DNA from: Mesorhabditis belari
Lineage: Eukaryota; Nematoda; Chromadorea; Rhabditida; Rhabditidae
Direction of reading: 5' to 3'
Length of the DNA: 64,000 nucleotides
Assembly (NCBI GenBank): GCA_958450365.1
Contig: CAUEEP010000067.1
Coordinates: forward strand, 1-64,000
Shown here: in pieces, positions 13,158-36,194 of the stretch
Position numbering within the stretch: position 1 is the first letter of the stretch
Layout of the letters: each line of letters starts with the position of its first letter
Position numbers and translations under genes: made by a program
The notes under the pieces: generated by a model
Seen by the model: only the letters and a program-made list of their open reading frames with translations
The model's database searches: none
What the model was told of the DNA's origin: nothing

Positions 13158-15210
13158 ATGTCAGCCGTTGATGTGGTGCCACAAATCGAGGAACGAAAAC
13201 CCGATCAACCGCCGCAAAAAGAGGTAAGCGGCTAAGGGCTTGGCGAAAGGCGAAACTCTTACTAAACTTGGTAAAATTCGTTTTGAAGTGGTTAGGAAAA
13301 GTGTTGTTCTGTTAGCTGATAATTTGATTACCGTAAATACTGTAATAGTACCCCACCTCTCCTCGTACTCCTCGGGAGTTTTTTAGTATTTCATTTTTTT
13401 CAAAGCGCCCGTACTTTGAAAAAAATGCGTCTTTGGTATCAAAAAGTAGCCCTGAATTTCAGCTATTTTTTGATACCTAAGCGCGCATTGTAGCATAAAC
13501 CAGTGTCGAGCAAAACGCGTCCAAAGCTAGACTAGCTAGCGCACCGTCATTATGGGGATGGGGGTACTATTATAGTATTTACGGTAGGTGGATTTCTTAA
13601 TGTTATATAACTTTTTATCAATACTCAAGATTCACCTCTGGATTCCGCTTTAAGTAGAGATTTTTCATAGTCTCATAGACGCCCAAGTCGATCCCAGCAT
13701 ACGGGATGATTCCAAAAAGATTCGGGACGTAGCCCTAAAGATTCGGGACGTAGTTATGAGATTGTATTTGATTATTGTTTTAAACTAAAGACTAGATTAA
13801 AGACTAGATTAGAGACTAGATTATCCAATTCACTAGACCTGAGAATTTTCGGTTTGAACGTCAATTGATGTCCAATAGAAAATGCCAATACCTTAACCAA
13901 TTTCACTCCAATCTTTTCGTCTTTGATTTCAATCGATAGAAAATGAAATTCTGTGCTAATTGATATGAAAATCCAAAAAGATCGGAGCAAAATTGGCCGA
14001 GATATGCCATTTTTCCGTTGCACGCCTATTGGCGTTCACAACAAAAATTCCCAGGGATCACTATCGCTCCGTGCACTAGAGGGTCAAATTTCAAATGCGT
14101 TTCTACAAAAATCTACAGCATTTGGTGGGGTGCACTACTATTAGAGAAAATATGGTAATTACATTGTGTTGTATTGGAATTGAAAACTGCCGTCTATTGT
14201 CATATTTGCGGATTCCTCTCACTTTCAGCACCTTCTTCAAAAGAAACCCATTTTGGTGTTAATGGAAAAGTGGTAGAGAATCAAAAATTAGGCTTATAGC
14301 CCAATTTCCAAAACGATTCAAAAACTGGTTTTCAAGAAATGCCAAATTTACGAATTTTCACAAAACTTGCAACAAAACTTGCATTTTAAGCGAAACTACT
14401 AAGTGTATCTTTTTGGAAATTTGGCTATAAGCCTAATTTTTGATTCTCTACAACTTTTCTATTCACACCAAAATGGGTTTCTTTTGAAGAAAGTGTTCAA
14501 ACTGGGAGTCCTTCTCCAGTCTCCAGTCCTCGATTTTTGAGTCCCACATTTGTCTCACACATAAACCAAAATCCTACTACGAAAGAGGAATCCGCAAATT
14601 GCCTGTAAAATGGGTAGAAGTCGTCAATAATAATGGAAATTATTTGGAATGAATTTATGGTTTTATTTTGAATAAATTTTAGTTCAAAGTCCCGCAGTTT
14701 TCAATTCATCAACCCAATAGTAGTAGATCCTCGCGACTGTTGTAACGTGATTGACTTGCTTGCGGAATAACATTTAGCGTTTATCCAGAGTAATGAAGAC
14801 AAATAAAAGAATAAAAGAATAAAAGAATCACAAGCTATTTGTAGAAAAAATGTGAAAGCCAAATGGGTGGGAGCAAAAATAAAATGAAAATGGCACAGAC
14901 TACGAGACGTTCCTAGTGACAACCTAGACAGATGTGAAAGGTGCACTTTAGAAAACAGCAAGCATAAAAGGCTATCTTTATAAAAGGCTTGTGAGAAGCA
15001 TAAAAGGCTCTTCCAAGCGCTTCTTCAAAGCTCTTCATAAAAGACTTTAAAATCTTTGCCGATTGCTTTGTTCTCAGCAACGCTTGCTTAATCATAGAAA
15101 TTCATTTCCAGGTGGACGACTTGATCGATTTCTCGATCGAAGCGAAACCCTCACCGGCCTCCGAACCAACGAAACCCGTTCCCGAGGCCGAGAAATCTCT
15201 ACTCGACTAA
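13158..15210 (+). CDS. Small two-exon gene, 54-residue acidic/Pro-rich protein, function unknown
   Basis: Exon 1 is 13158-13223 (ATG to CAAAAAGAG, then donor GTAAGC). Exon 2 is 15112-15210, after acceptor ATTTCCAG and ending with TAA. The phases join exactly and give [20 protein letters not shown] in exon 1 and [19 protein letters not shown] in exon 2, ending KSLLD. An acceptor-like TTCAG lies four bases upstream of the ATG, consistent with spliced-leader addition or a 5' UTR intron. The protein is soluble, with no signal peptide or membrane segment, and is rich in Glu, Asp, Pro and Lys, so likely disordered. I do not recognise a family. The 1.9 kb intron holds a MITE (13329-13586) and an inverted repeat (14203-14602). 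Clean splice sites and a codon pattern unlike the flanking AT-rich DNA support a real gene. Confidence 0.65.
13329..13586. mobile_element. ACCGTAAATA-family MITE in an intron
   Basis: Terminal inverted repeats TTACCGTAAATACTGTAATAG and CTATTATAGTATTTACGGTA are nearly perfect, and no coding sequence lies between. It sits about 100 nt downstream of the exon 1 donor of the small gene at 13158-15210. Confidence 0.8.
14203..14602. mobile_element. Inverted-repeat element in the intron of the small gene
   Basis: The left arm (GCGGATTCCTCTCAC, AAAGAAACCCATTTTGGTG, AATTAGGCTTATAGCC) is repeated in reverse in the right arm, ending AAGAGGAATCCGC. The internal segment AAATTTGGCTATAAGCCTAA matches a core also seen in the elements at 1053, 32814, 34045 and 60506. 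Confidence 0.7.
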
Positions 15211-17740
15211 TCCTCAACTCTTGTACATAATTCCCATTATTTATCTCAAATTTCTATCAAAAGCTTTTATTTTTGATCATTTGTACATAAATCCCTCAAC
15301 TCTAGCCTCAATTTTTTTCACTTTTTAATCTTGCATTGATAAATATCAAACTCGTAGCCAACACTTCTCATGCACTTCTACCCTTTTTCATTTCAGGTCC
15401 TTTTCTGGGTCAGGTTTCTTTTATGATAAATGTTTTATAAGAACAAAAGAAGCTAAAGCTAAAGCAAAGCTAAGAAAGGGCAAAGCTAAAGCAAAGCTAA
15501 AGCAAAGCTAAACAAAGCAGCAAAGCTAAAGCAAAGCTAAAGCAAAGCCAAAGCAAAGCTAAAGCAAAGCTAAAGCAAAGCTAAAGCAAAGCTAAAGCAA
15601 AGCTAAAGCAAAGCTAAAGCAAAGCTAAAGCAAAGCTAAAGCAAAGCTAAAGCAAAGCTAAAGCAAAGCTAAAGCAAAGCTAAAGCAAAGCTAAAGCAAA
15701 GCTAAAGCAAAGCTAAAGCTAAAGAACAAAAGCACTAAAAGCACTGATTAAAGCATTCAAATGATCCAGGTGAGACGAACAAGTGCTTTAGTTATCTAAG
15801 TTTGACTGTAATCGGAGCTTTGTGAGAATTGATTAGCATTTCAGTGCAAATTTTAAGCTAAAAATTCTTTTTGATTGATTTTGACCCAAATCTAGTTGTG
15901 AGAGCCGGAACCACGCATGACAAAAGCGTTGATGATTAAGTCTCGCGTCTGATTAAGTCTGATATTCATGTCTCGCGTTCACCTATTATCAAGTGTATTC
16001 TTTCGGATTGTTGGACTCGTTTTAAAGATCATGCTGTAATCGATGGCCCGCTCCTATAAGTGTTGAACAAGAAGCATGATGCGGAAAGCAAGAAGGTCTA
16101 TATTAGATCAGAAAATGCGACCTAAACTTCTTTGTCAAATAACTCGTGATACAGGGCTCCGTTAGTGAAACTAAAATCAGATTTGGAATCAGCGCTTAAA
16201 ACGCTATCAGATAAGGTAAGGCGGAGTCAAAAAGGCGACTCAAGTTAGTGCCATTCCGTAGTTTGTCAGTTAGACGAGATGTCTACATCCTGTTAAGAAC
16301 TGTTTTTGACCGAACCATCCTACTCAAGTTTGAGCTGAAAAGTTTGAAAATCAAGTTCAAGTCAAGTGCTCATTCAAAGACTTGTAAAATGAGTTGTGCA
16401 TCTCCAATCTGGAAACTTTTAAGGAGCAAATGTAGCCAAGATTAAGCGCTTCAATATTTTATATAACATTTAACACATTGGGGTTGAACTTAGCGCTTGG
16501 GAGCTGATCTACCAAAAAGAAGTCGCCGGAAATAATGAGCACCCTGTAATTCACTTCAGTCAAGCTTTTGGCACAGCTTTTGATGCACTAAACTCTTGGT
16601 TATGCTCAAAACAACAAGTCTGTTGTTGAATGTGGAATGAGATTAGTGAGCGCAGAGCTGATAAGCATTACTGTGGCTCTCCCAGAAACAGATTTCATGT
16701 TTGCTTTAACGCTTAAAGTTAACTACCACTTTCAGGTGCTCCAAGACGGTCGTGTTGTCGAATTCGACCATCCCTATCTTCTCCTAAGCAACTACCACTT
16801 CCTGGTGCTCCAAGAGGAACCCTGTACAAGCAAAATCAGAGCAAAAGCCAATGTCTAATGTGTAATCAAGAGCAAAGATCAATTGACTGATCTGTCTGAT
16901 TCATTGACCAATCATTTACACATCATTTCCTCAATCTCTCTCCTAAACAACTCTCCTAAATCAATTAAACTCTAAAACCATTTCATTTTTTTCATTATTC
17001 TCATACGATCAACATCAGATCATCGCTGCACTTCAATCAAAGCGTTACCCTAACACAAAAGTGCAACGAGAGACCAAGAGAGTGTTTACTTTCACAAGAC
17101 TGTAAGAAAAGTACGGTAAACGAAGTCTTTTAGAAAACAAAGTCAAAGAAACAATAGTCTAGCTAGCTAGCTAACTAGAATTTTCCAAATTCAAGAACAA
17201 AGACCAATTATTGTCTAATTCCTTACCTTGTTAACCGCAATTCGAAAGAATAACCAGAATTCGAGGCCAATATTTGACAGGCCAATGAGAGCCTTTTCCC
17301 CAGTTTGCTGTCCATTTTCATTTCTTTTCATTTCAGCGGTCCTTCTTTACTTTTCGTGGGAGGTAAATAGAAAACATCGGCACCAGTCGAATGGCCAACT
17401 TTCGAGTATAAGAAGGACCGCTGCAAAGGGTTTCGGATAAAAACGAGTGACCACTTCTCTCATTTTGAACTCATGATGACTGATGTCATTTGGTTTTGAT
17501 CTATAGAATTGATAGTTTCACTGTGTTAGACTCAGCTGCTGATTTTCTTCGGTATATTGCTTTGCTAAGCTTCTTCTATAAGAAGAAAAAGTTGTAGCAA
17601 TGTTTCATTTAGTTTTTGACGTTCTTCTCTGACAATCAAACACTCAACCTCTTCTTTCTTTGACCCTCGTAACTTCCTGACTTTTCTTATAGCTTCCTAA
17701 ATGTCAACTATGATATAGACCTATCATAGTCTTGCCGTAT
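15211..17740. other. Downstream region with an 11-bp minisatellite and ABC-gene fragment
   Basis: At 15445-15725 the unit AAAGCAAAGCT/AAAGCTAAAGC is repeated about two dozen times. From about 15890 to 16330 I see nothing identifiable. About 16340-16800 holds a partial copy of the last intron and exon of the ABC transporter, listed separately. The remainder to 17740 has no visible gene. A short inverted repeat (CAGCGGTCCTTCTT / AGAAGGACCGCTG) lies at 17333-17424. Confidence 0.6.
16340..16830 (+). pseudogene. Duplicated fragment of the ABC transporter's last intron and exon
   Basis: The + strand at 16733-16792 reads GTGCTCCAAGACGGTCGTGT onward and encodes VLQDGRVVEFDHPYLLLSN, identical to the start of the final exon of the ABCC gene (25004 downward on the minus strand), with the acceptor CACTTTCAG kept. 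The sequence upstream to about 16340 matches intron 32 of that gene (GAGATTAGTGAGCGCAG, GCTCTCCCAGAAACAG). The match stops after LLLSN, where a local duplication of the acceptor segment (AACTACCACTT, GGTGCTCCAAG) follows. It has no upstream exons, so it is a non-functional duplicate inserted in the opposite orientation. Confidence 0.85.
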
Positions 17741-17751
17741 TGCTCTAATTC

Positions 17752-18112
17752 TACCGTAATCCTACCGTAGTCCTACCGTAGCCCTACCGTAGTCTCACCG
17801 TAGTCCTACCATAGTCCTACCATAGTTCTACCATAGTTCTACCGTAGTCCTACCGTAATCCTACCCTAGTCCTACCGTAGTTCTAACGTAGGCCTACCGT
17901 AACCCTGCCGTAATCCTACCGTAGCCCTACCGTAGTCCTACCGCAATCCTACCGTAGTCCTAACGTAACCCCTACCGTAGTCTCACCGTAGTTCTACCGT
18001 AACCCTACCGTAGTCCTACCATAGACCTACCGTAATCCTACCGTAGCTCTTCCGTAGGCATACCATAGCCATACCGTAGCCATACCGTAGTCCTGCCGTA
18101 CTCTTACCAATC
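17752..18112. repeat. Imperfect 12-bp minisatellite just upstream of the secreted-protein gene
   Basis: Units of the type CCTACCGTAGTC are repeated about 30 times with many single-base variants. The array ends about 60 bp before the start codon at 18171, so it occupies the likely promoter region. Confidence 0.85.
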
Positions 18113-18170
18113 CTATCGTAGTCCTTGATTCAGCTATTCAAACCGTGACCCAACAAAATCGTTTAGCTTC

Positions 18171-21100
18171 ATGATCACAAAATTGCTGCTGGCCGTGCTG
18201 GCCACAGCGGTTTTGGCTCAGTCTCAATCTGGTGGAGATAATGGAGACGATTCGAATCGACGAGGACCGCCAAGGCCAAGGCCTGATGGACAAGGACCAC
18301 CAGGACAAGGACAAGGACAGGGACAAGATGGACAGAGACCAGGTCCACCTGGAAGAGGACAAGGAGGACAAGGAGGCCCGGGCGGTCAAGGTGGCCAAGG
18401 AAGAGATCAACGACAAAATCAAAATGGCGGCAACAGTAATGGAATGAGGGTTCGACTTTAAAATGAGATTAACCCAATACTTGCAAAATTTTTACATGTG
18501 AATTGCTTAAAGTTGAATTTAGATCTTGGATCCTAAAGCCACTCTATTAGCAATCATCAGCTTGGGTCCAGAGCAGAAGGAACGGGACCACTGCGGAAAG
18601 TGGGGAGACTGGAAAGAGGTGGGAGTTGATTACTGTAATGCTCGTGATCAGTTTGATCTGTAGACAAAAATTTCACAAGAATGAGCACAACTGCAATGAA
18701 GTTATTATCGGTTATAGATCGGTTAACCCATTCGAAACCGCAGCGTTTTTTCTTTTTTTTCGTCTACGGACCAAGCCCTTTTTTGACATTTTTGACTCCG
18801 AAGCAGTTTATTTATGGTTGGAAAGATGTAAGAGAGTCTCCTACACCATTTATTTTTGATGAAGAACGATTTGAATTTGACTTCAGTACTTTTCAAGATC
18901 CTATCGATTATTGTTCTTATTTTATCGACGACAAATTAATCAATATTTTAGTAGGCGAATCTAATAAACATGGAAAAAGGAAAACAAACTGGCAGGATTT
19001 CGATGCAAAATCTTTCAAGCTCTTCCTGGCTTCAAATGGGAATCGTCAAATTATCGAGGATTCGTGACTACTGGAGTAGCAGGCCTGGATTAGGAGGATT
19101 TTTCCACATGTCCCACATTATGTCAAGAGCAAAATTTGAATCTATTCTTCGCAACCTGCGTTTTTGTGATAATGAACTGGATCCTGCAGGAAATCGGCCA
19201 AGATTAGAGCTATTATGGAACATTTCAATGCAAAACCAGAGACTGCATTGATTCCGGGTAAATATGAAACATCTTTTTTGCCCACGTAATTTGTAGATTT
19301 GCTACAATTGGAATATACATGTAATGCTGAAAAATAGCAAAAAAAAGCAATTAATTGAATGAAAATAGCTCAATTAGCGCTGTAGCGAATAATCGCTGCA
19401 GCGGTCCGTTCCTGAGTTTTTGCTGCAGCGATTATTCGCTGCAGAAGTTTCGAATGGATTAAAAACGGCTAAGAGGCATTTGTTACTTTGAAGTTTTAAA
19501 GTCATATTTGATGACTTATAGATGTGTAATTGATAATTGTAGCCGCGTTCTTTATCATATATTCTTTATATTATTCTTTAATGGTCTTACGTAATGGTTT
19601 TAAGCTTTAAGTATAAAAATAGTTACGGTAAATTTAAATTTAATTCATTTAAAATTTAATTTTTTAATCTTTTCTTGAGTAAGTATTTTTGGGTAATCGA
19701 GCTCGAACGTTTGCTCTTTGGAACACTAGCCAAGACCGCTAATCACTAGGCTAAAATGGTCAAAACACATTGCACAAATGAGGGCTTTTGAATCTTGATT
19801 GAATATTGTTGAGATTTGTTGTCTTGAGAGGTGTTGAGATGGCTTGAGAAGTCTTGAGAAGCTTGAGAAGCTTGAGAATCTGTTAGAATCTGTTAGAGTC
19901 TACTAGAATCTGCTAGAATCTGTTAGAGTCTACTAGAATCTGTTAGAGTCTACTAGAATCTGTTAGAGTCTACTAGAATCTGTTAGAATCTGCTAGAATC
20001 TGCTAGAATCTGTTAGAGTCTGCTAGAATCTGTTAGAATCTGCTAGAATCTGCTAGAATCTGTTAGAGTCTGCTAGAATCTGTTAGAGTCTGCTAGAGTC
20101 TGCTAGAATCTGCTAGAATCTGTTAGAATCTGCTAGAATCTGTTAGAATCTGTCATTTCCAGGTGAAATGCTGGTGGCCCGATCAGAACTTCAGTTCGTT
20201 GCCTGAAGAATGCACCAATATCACCTATCCAAAGAAAGTACCGCAATCATTGCAAAAAGTAAGTTACTCTAAAACGTTTCTTATCAATTTTTTTAAAAGA
20301 TCAAATGAAAACCAAGTGATCTATTAGGGGAAAAGATCCGCATCAAGTTTGCCCAGTGTTTTTCTTTTTCTCCGGGTAAACACACTGATCACAAGATCTC
20401 AAAACTCAAAACAAACCACTTTTGTAAAGAGGAAGGAAGAAGGAAGAAGGAAGAAGGAAGAAGGAAGAAGGAAGAAGTAAAGAAGCAAGTAAAGTTTAGA
20501 AGAAGGAAGAAGGAAGAAAGGAGAAGGAAGAAGAAAGTAAAGTTTAAGTACAAAGTAAAATCTGAGTCTCTTGTTCCATTACGGGAATAAAAAATAGCAT
20601 TCTACTATGTCTAATCGTAAGCTAAAGATCTCCAAACGAAGAAAAGGGTATTTAGCTTTGTCAGCTGAATACTTTTATAATGACAGCATTTATACGCATT
20701 ACGGTAGGACTAATATGTAGCTACTATGCTTTAAAGCGTACTGTACTTTAGTTACATTGTATTATATTCGTTTTTAGTCCTTTTTTTTAGACCTTTAATG
20801 CTTTTAATGCCCATTTGTAGTTCTTTAATGCCTTTAACATTCTTCAATAAATATTCAATCGACTGAATATCTATTAAATCGATTATTTTTGTATACTTCA
20901 AGGGATATTCTAGCTTTGCAGCACCATTATCTACCCAATACTTTTAGTTCATCGATGCTAAAGTTCAAGAAGTCTATGCGGTGATCCAAGCAGCCTATCA
21001 ACGACGAGGCGCTCCACCGAAATGCGGTCATTGCACACATTCGTTCAAATGTCGAACGAGAAATGCCACAAAAGAGGATGATGATGATGATGAGATGGAT

Positions 21101-24049
21101 ATGGGAATGGATTTCGATTTTGGAATGAATGATGATGAGGAAGATGATGAGGAAGATGATGAGAGTTCGATGGAAGATCTGGGAGGACAAGGAGGACAAG
21201 GAGGACAGGGAGGACAGAGAGGACAAGGAGGACAGGGAGGACAAGGAGGACAAGGAGGACAAGGAGGACAAGGGAGACGACCAAGACCTAGACCCCGCCC
21301 ACGTCCACGTCCACGACCTGGGAAACAGTGCAAGTGAGGGATTTAGATTATGACAGGCTATAGAGTTGACAGTTAGATATAATCTTAAGTCCATACTTTG
21401 TCTTGCATTGCAGTTACTGTTTTGCAAAATATACCAGTAACAAAGTCGCCATTGAAAGAAAAGATATTCAGCCTAGAAGCCTGAATACCTAGATGCCTAG
21501 ATGCTTAGATGGTATCAGTATACTGTGATATTAATTGTAGCTTTCAATCTTTAATCTTTAATCTTTACTCTTTAATCTTTAACCTTTAATCTTTACTCTT
21601 TAATCTTTAACCTTTAATCTTTACTCTTTAATCTTTACAATTGTCTTTCATCTTTCAAGATCTTTCAAGCACAATAAGCTGAGTGACTATTAGGCTAACG
21701 TTTAGCGCATAGTGCGATGACAGATGTTTCCCGTTTTTGCCAATAATTGTTATCCGATTTAGACTCAACAATAGCTTTAACAATTGCTTGCTTTGGTAAA
21801 TCAGTTTTTAATGCAATTTAAGCTCAGTTCTCAGCGCAATCAATGATAGAGCTAAAACAGCATAGTTTTACTTTTTAAAAAATGGTTAAATTCGGCAAAA
21901 GCTACGCGGTTTTAGTGTGTCTATGGCTTCTGCTCTTGTTTTTGGTATAAAAAACGTGCAAGTACGCATCAGAAACTGTTAAAAACATGATAAAACATTT
22001 TTTATCATTGCAGCAATTGTTAAAACTAATGTTTAGTGTTGTAAATATTGTTGTAAAACTCTGTAGACTGTAGAACTATCGGATATCCGAATCTAAATCG
22101 GATTTAACATTTCGATAAGCAAGTTGTTCGTTGTACTTTGGGAAATTTTGGCACTAAAAAGACTTGCAGGCTCAATTTCAGTTTTCTAAAACAATTCTAA
22201 GCTTTCTAAATCTAAATCTGTTTATTTCAGAAAGAAAGAAATTCGCCCAATTGACGCCGATTGTGATGACGCGAAAGCCTGCAAAGTCTCCTCAGTCTTC
22301 GGTGGATGTCCGGCTCCATTGTTCTTGCATAAAGATCGAATGAAGAAAATCAATGAAATGATGATGAGTGGAGATCATCAAGTAAAAAGACGATGATCTG
22401 ACTTCAAAGATTTCGCTTTAGGGAGCTCTTGATGCAATGGATTTTATGCAAGACGATGATGATGAGAATATGGATGACTCGATGAGAAAGAAACGACAAT
22501 CCGGTTTCTACGATCCATCCACTTTCTATGCCAATTCGGGAAGCCAAGGAATGAGATCACAAATGCAAAGTTTGTTTTGATAGGAGAATATTAGGAGATT
22601 CTAGTCTTTGTCTGACTACAGTAGCTGACCAGTAAACTGAATACTTTCTGTTTGAAATACGGTAAGACAAGAGACTGTAGCTAGTATTGTTAGGCTGGCT
22701 ATCGTAATTGTGCTAGCAAAATGCAAGTATTGCTTTCAGTGATGGGCCCTTGGCAACCAAACAACGACTGGACTGGCTCATCGCAAAGCCAAAACCCTTT
22801 CCTCCAGTGGAGAAGAGAAAGAGGAATGGATTCTTACAGCCCGAGATTCAATCGTCAATATGGTGACTTTGGAGATGATGGATATAGACAAAATTGGGAA
22901 CAAGGAGGTCAAAGAAGTCTCTGGGGACCATCTGGCGGAGATGGGCCAAGTGGTGGAAGAGGTGGCTGGGATAGAGATGACGGGAGAGGTGGATCGGATA
23001 GGGACAGAAGGCCATGGGGACAACCTGGTGGTGGAAGAGGCGGAGATGACGATAGAAGGCCACCTTGGGGACCGTCTCGAAGAGATGATGACAGGAGGCG
23101 TCCAGGGGGACCAGGAGATGATAGAAGGGGAGGTCGAGGTGGTGATGATAGAAGACCGTGGGGTCTACCTGGCAGAGATGATGACAGAGATGATAGAGAT
23201 GATAGAAGACCTTGGGGTCCGGGAGGAGATGATAGACGGGGAGGACGAGGTGGTGATGATGACAGAAGACGTCCCTGGGGTCCAGGAGGAGATGATGACA
23301 GAAGACCGTGGGGTCCACCAGGTAGAGACGACGATAGAGATAGAAGAGGAGGCCGGGATGATGACAGAAGAAGGCCCTGGGGTCCACCAGGTAGAGATGA
23401 TGACAGGAGACGGCCTTGGGGACCTGGGGGAGATGGTGATAGAAGAGGGCCAGGTAGTTCGGAAGAAGAAGGTCCAAGAAGAGATGATAGAAGAGGACCA
23501 GGACATAGAGGAAGAGCAGGTAGTTCGGAAGAAGGCCCAGGAGGGGGTAGAGGTGATAGAAGATGGGATGATCAAAGAGGACCATCATCAAGAGGTCAAC
23601 GCTGGAACGACGATCAAGAAGACAGAAGACCAAGATTTGGTGGAGCTGGAGATGATGAATCTGTTGAAATAGATCATAAACGGGGTGGACATGGGGGAAG
23701 AGGGGGAAGAGGGGGAAGAGGAGGAAGAGGTGGAGGAGGTGGAAAGGGGAAAGCCAAGTTCATCGCCAATCTTTTGCATGGAACCAACTGTGTCAGGTGA
23801 GCTTGAAATTCTGGAAATTGAAATTCGTTTATATAAATCATCGCTACCATTCTCAAAAGCGATTTTCAGCTCCGGAAATGAATGTCTCTGTTGCTGTGGC
23901 GGCCATATTCCCGATGCTAAATCGGGTGACTGCAAAGATATTCGCTCAATGATGCCACAACTTCCAAAGCTTCTCGATTTTGCGATGAAAAAAGGTGAGT
24001 AATCAAATTTGGGTCATTCCAACAATCATATTCAGATCAATCTCAATGA
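18171..24049 (+). CDS. Secreted low-complexity Gly/Gln/Arg/Asp-rich protein, nine exons, about 783 residues
   Basis: Exons with matching phase: 18171-18449, 18523-18618, 20163-20258, 20948-21333, 22231-22381, 22422-22569, 22740-23796, 23870-23994 and 24036-24049. Without the last 41-nt intron the protein would end at 24002 instead. The N terminus MITKLLLAVLATAVLAQSQS is a clear signal peptide. A Gly/Pro/Gln-rich stretch follows, then short Cys-containing blocks (HCGKWGDW, VKCWWPD, KCGHCTHSFKCRT), an acidic run, GGQ repeats, RPRPRP, another Cys block (CDDAKACKVSSVFGGC) and a basic site RKKRQS suited to furin-like cleavage. Next is a 350-residue tract of WGP-GRDDDRR repeats, ending in CLCCCGGHIPDAKSGDC. 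I do not recognise a family. Export followed by a structural or matrix-like role is inference only. Intron 2 holds a piggyBac remnant. Confidence 0.8.
18650..19260 (+). pseudogene. piggyBac-type transposase remnant in intron 2 of the secreted-protein gene
   Basis: Two overlapping frames carry conserved piggyBac (DDE_Tnp_1_7) features. In one, DDKLINILVGESNKHGK is followed by W. In the other, MGIVKLSRIRDYWS is followed by MSRAKFESILRNLRFCDN. The frame changes near 19030 and again near 19200. Only the N-terminal half of a transposase is present, the catalytic Asp-rich C-terminal part is missing, and no terminal repeats were identified. It is dead. It lies in sense orientation inside a 1.5 kb intron. 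Confidence 0.8.
19380..19455. repeat. Short perfect hairpin inside intron 2
   Basis: CGAATAATCGCTGCAGC is followed about 20 nt later by GCTGCAGCGATTATTCG. This is a strong 17-bp stem that could be the end of a small transposon or a structured intronic RNA. Confidence 0.6.
19866..20157. repeat. 10-bp minisatellite abutting exon 3 of the secreted-protein gene
   Basis: About 29 units of AATCTGTTAG/AGTCTACTAG/AATCTGCTAG end at the acceptor TTTCCAG of exon 3 at 20163. The array supplies most of the 3' part of the intron. Confidence 0.85.
20429..20536. repeat. GGAAGAA purine minisatellite in intron 3
   Basis: A 7-bp unit GGAAGAA is repeated with interruptions. The tract is purine-only on the + strand. 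Confidence 0.8.
21545..21650. repeat. TTTAATC-type short tandem repeat in intron 4
   Basis: Units of TTTAATC, TTTACTC and TTTAACC alternate for about 100 bp. Confidence 0.8.
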
Positions 24050-24848
24050 AGCCTCAGTGTACATTTCCCAAAAACGATTCAACCAAAGTAGAAAAATTGA
24101 TTCAGGGACTAAAATCATAACTATTTTTGTGATTGCAATGGATATATAAAAAGTTTATTTATTATAAGAATCAAAAATCACAACTCAAAAGATTTATTAT
24201 GCAATCGATATTGCACAATTGGTATAAGGTGAAAAGTGCATGAGAAACGAACAAAGTAAAAATATTATGGTAGCAAATGACTATCAAGGAAAAATTCTGA
24301 ATCAAAAATTTTTTTTAATAACTAGGCTTACTTTCTCCATCAGATTAGATAGCTTAAAGTATTACCGTGACAAAATTGATCTCATTCTTGATACCAACGT
24401 CTAGAATTTGTTCTGAATAATGCGGGATCATGTAAGCGCTTTGAAATGTGGACAATTTGAAAAGTTACCTTAATCGTTTCTTTAAATTTTATCGGATTTA
24501 GTTAGTTAGGATTAAACTATTGATTGAATGGAATCAAAATCGAAAAGAACTAATCTGACCAAAGTAAGAAAATCAAGATCTTCTAGTTAAAACCAAGTGA
24601 GACTTTTTGATGTTAACCAGTTTGAAAAACAACAGCAACAACACAAAAAACCAGATACAAAGCACCGTATTGTGAATCGAATACTGGGAATGGGCTAACC
24701 GGGAAATTTCTTGGGGGTTGGTGCATATCGGAGATCTTTTCGGGCTAAGTAGAACCACAGACTGATAACAGATCGCAGCTATTGCAAAAAAATGGGGTGA
24801 TTTTGAAAACCTAGAAGTTGTTGAGCAAAGGGAATTGATAAAAAAAAA
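24050..24848. other. Convergent intergenic spacer
   Basis: This 800-bp spacer lies between the 3' ends of the secreted-protein gene (+) and the ABC transporter gene (-). It is AT-rich, with no recognisable gene, repeat array or transposon. Both 3' UTRs presumably lie here. Confidence 0.6.

Positions 24849-36194
<11,346 letters not shown>

Noticed and set aside
15890..16330. Retrotransposon debris
   Set aside because: The stretch has a coding-like feel, but I found no reverse transcriptase, integrase or protease motif.
22848..23633. Long ORFs in the other frames of the secreted-protein gene's repeat exon (261 and 270 residues)
   Set aside because: Shadows of the biased repeat. Only the frame with matching splice phase on both sides (22740-23796) joins the neighbouring exons.
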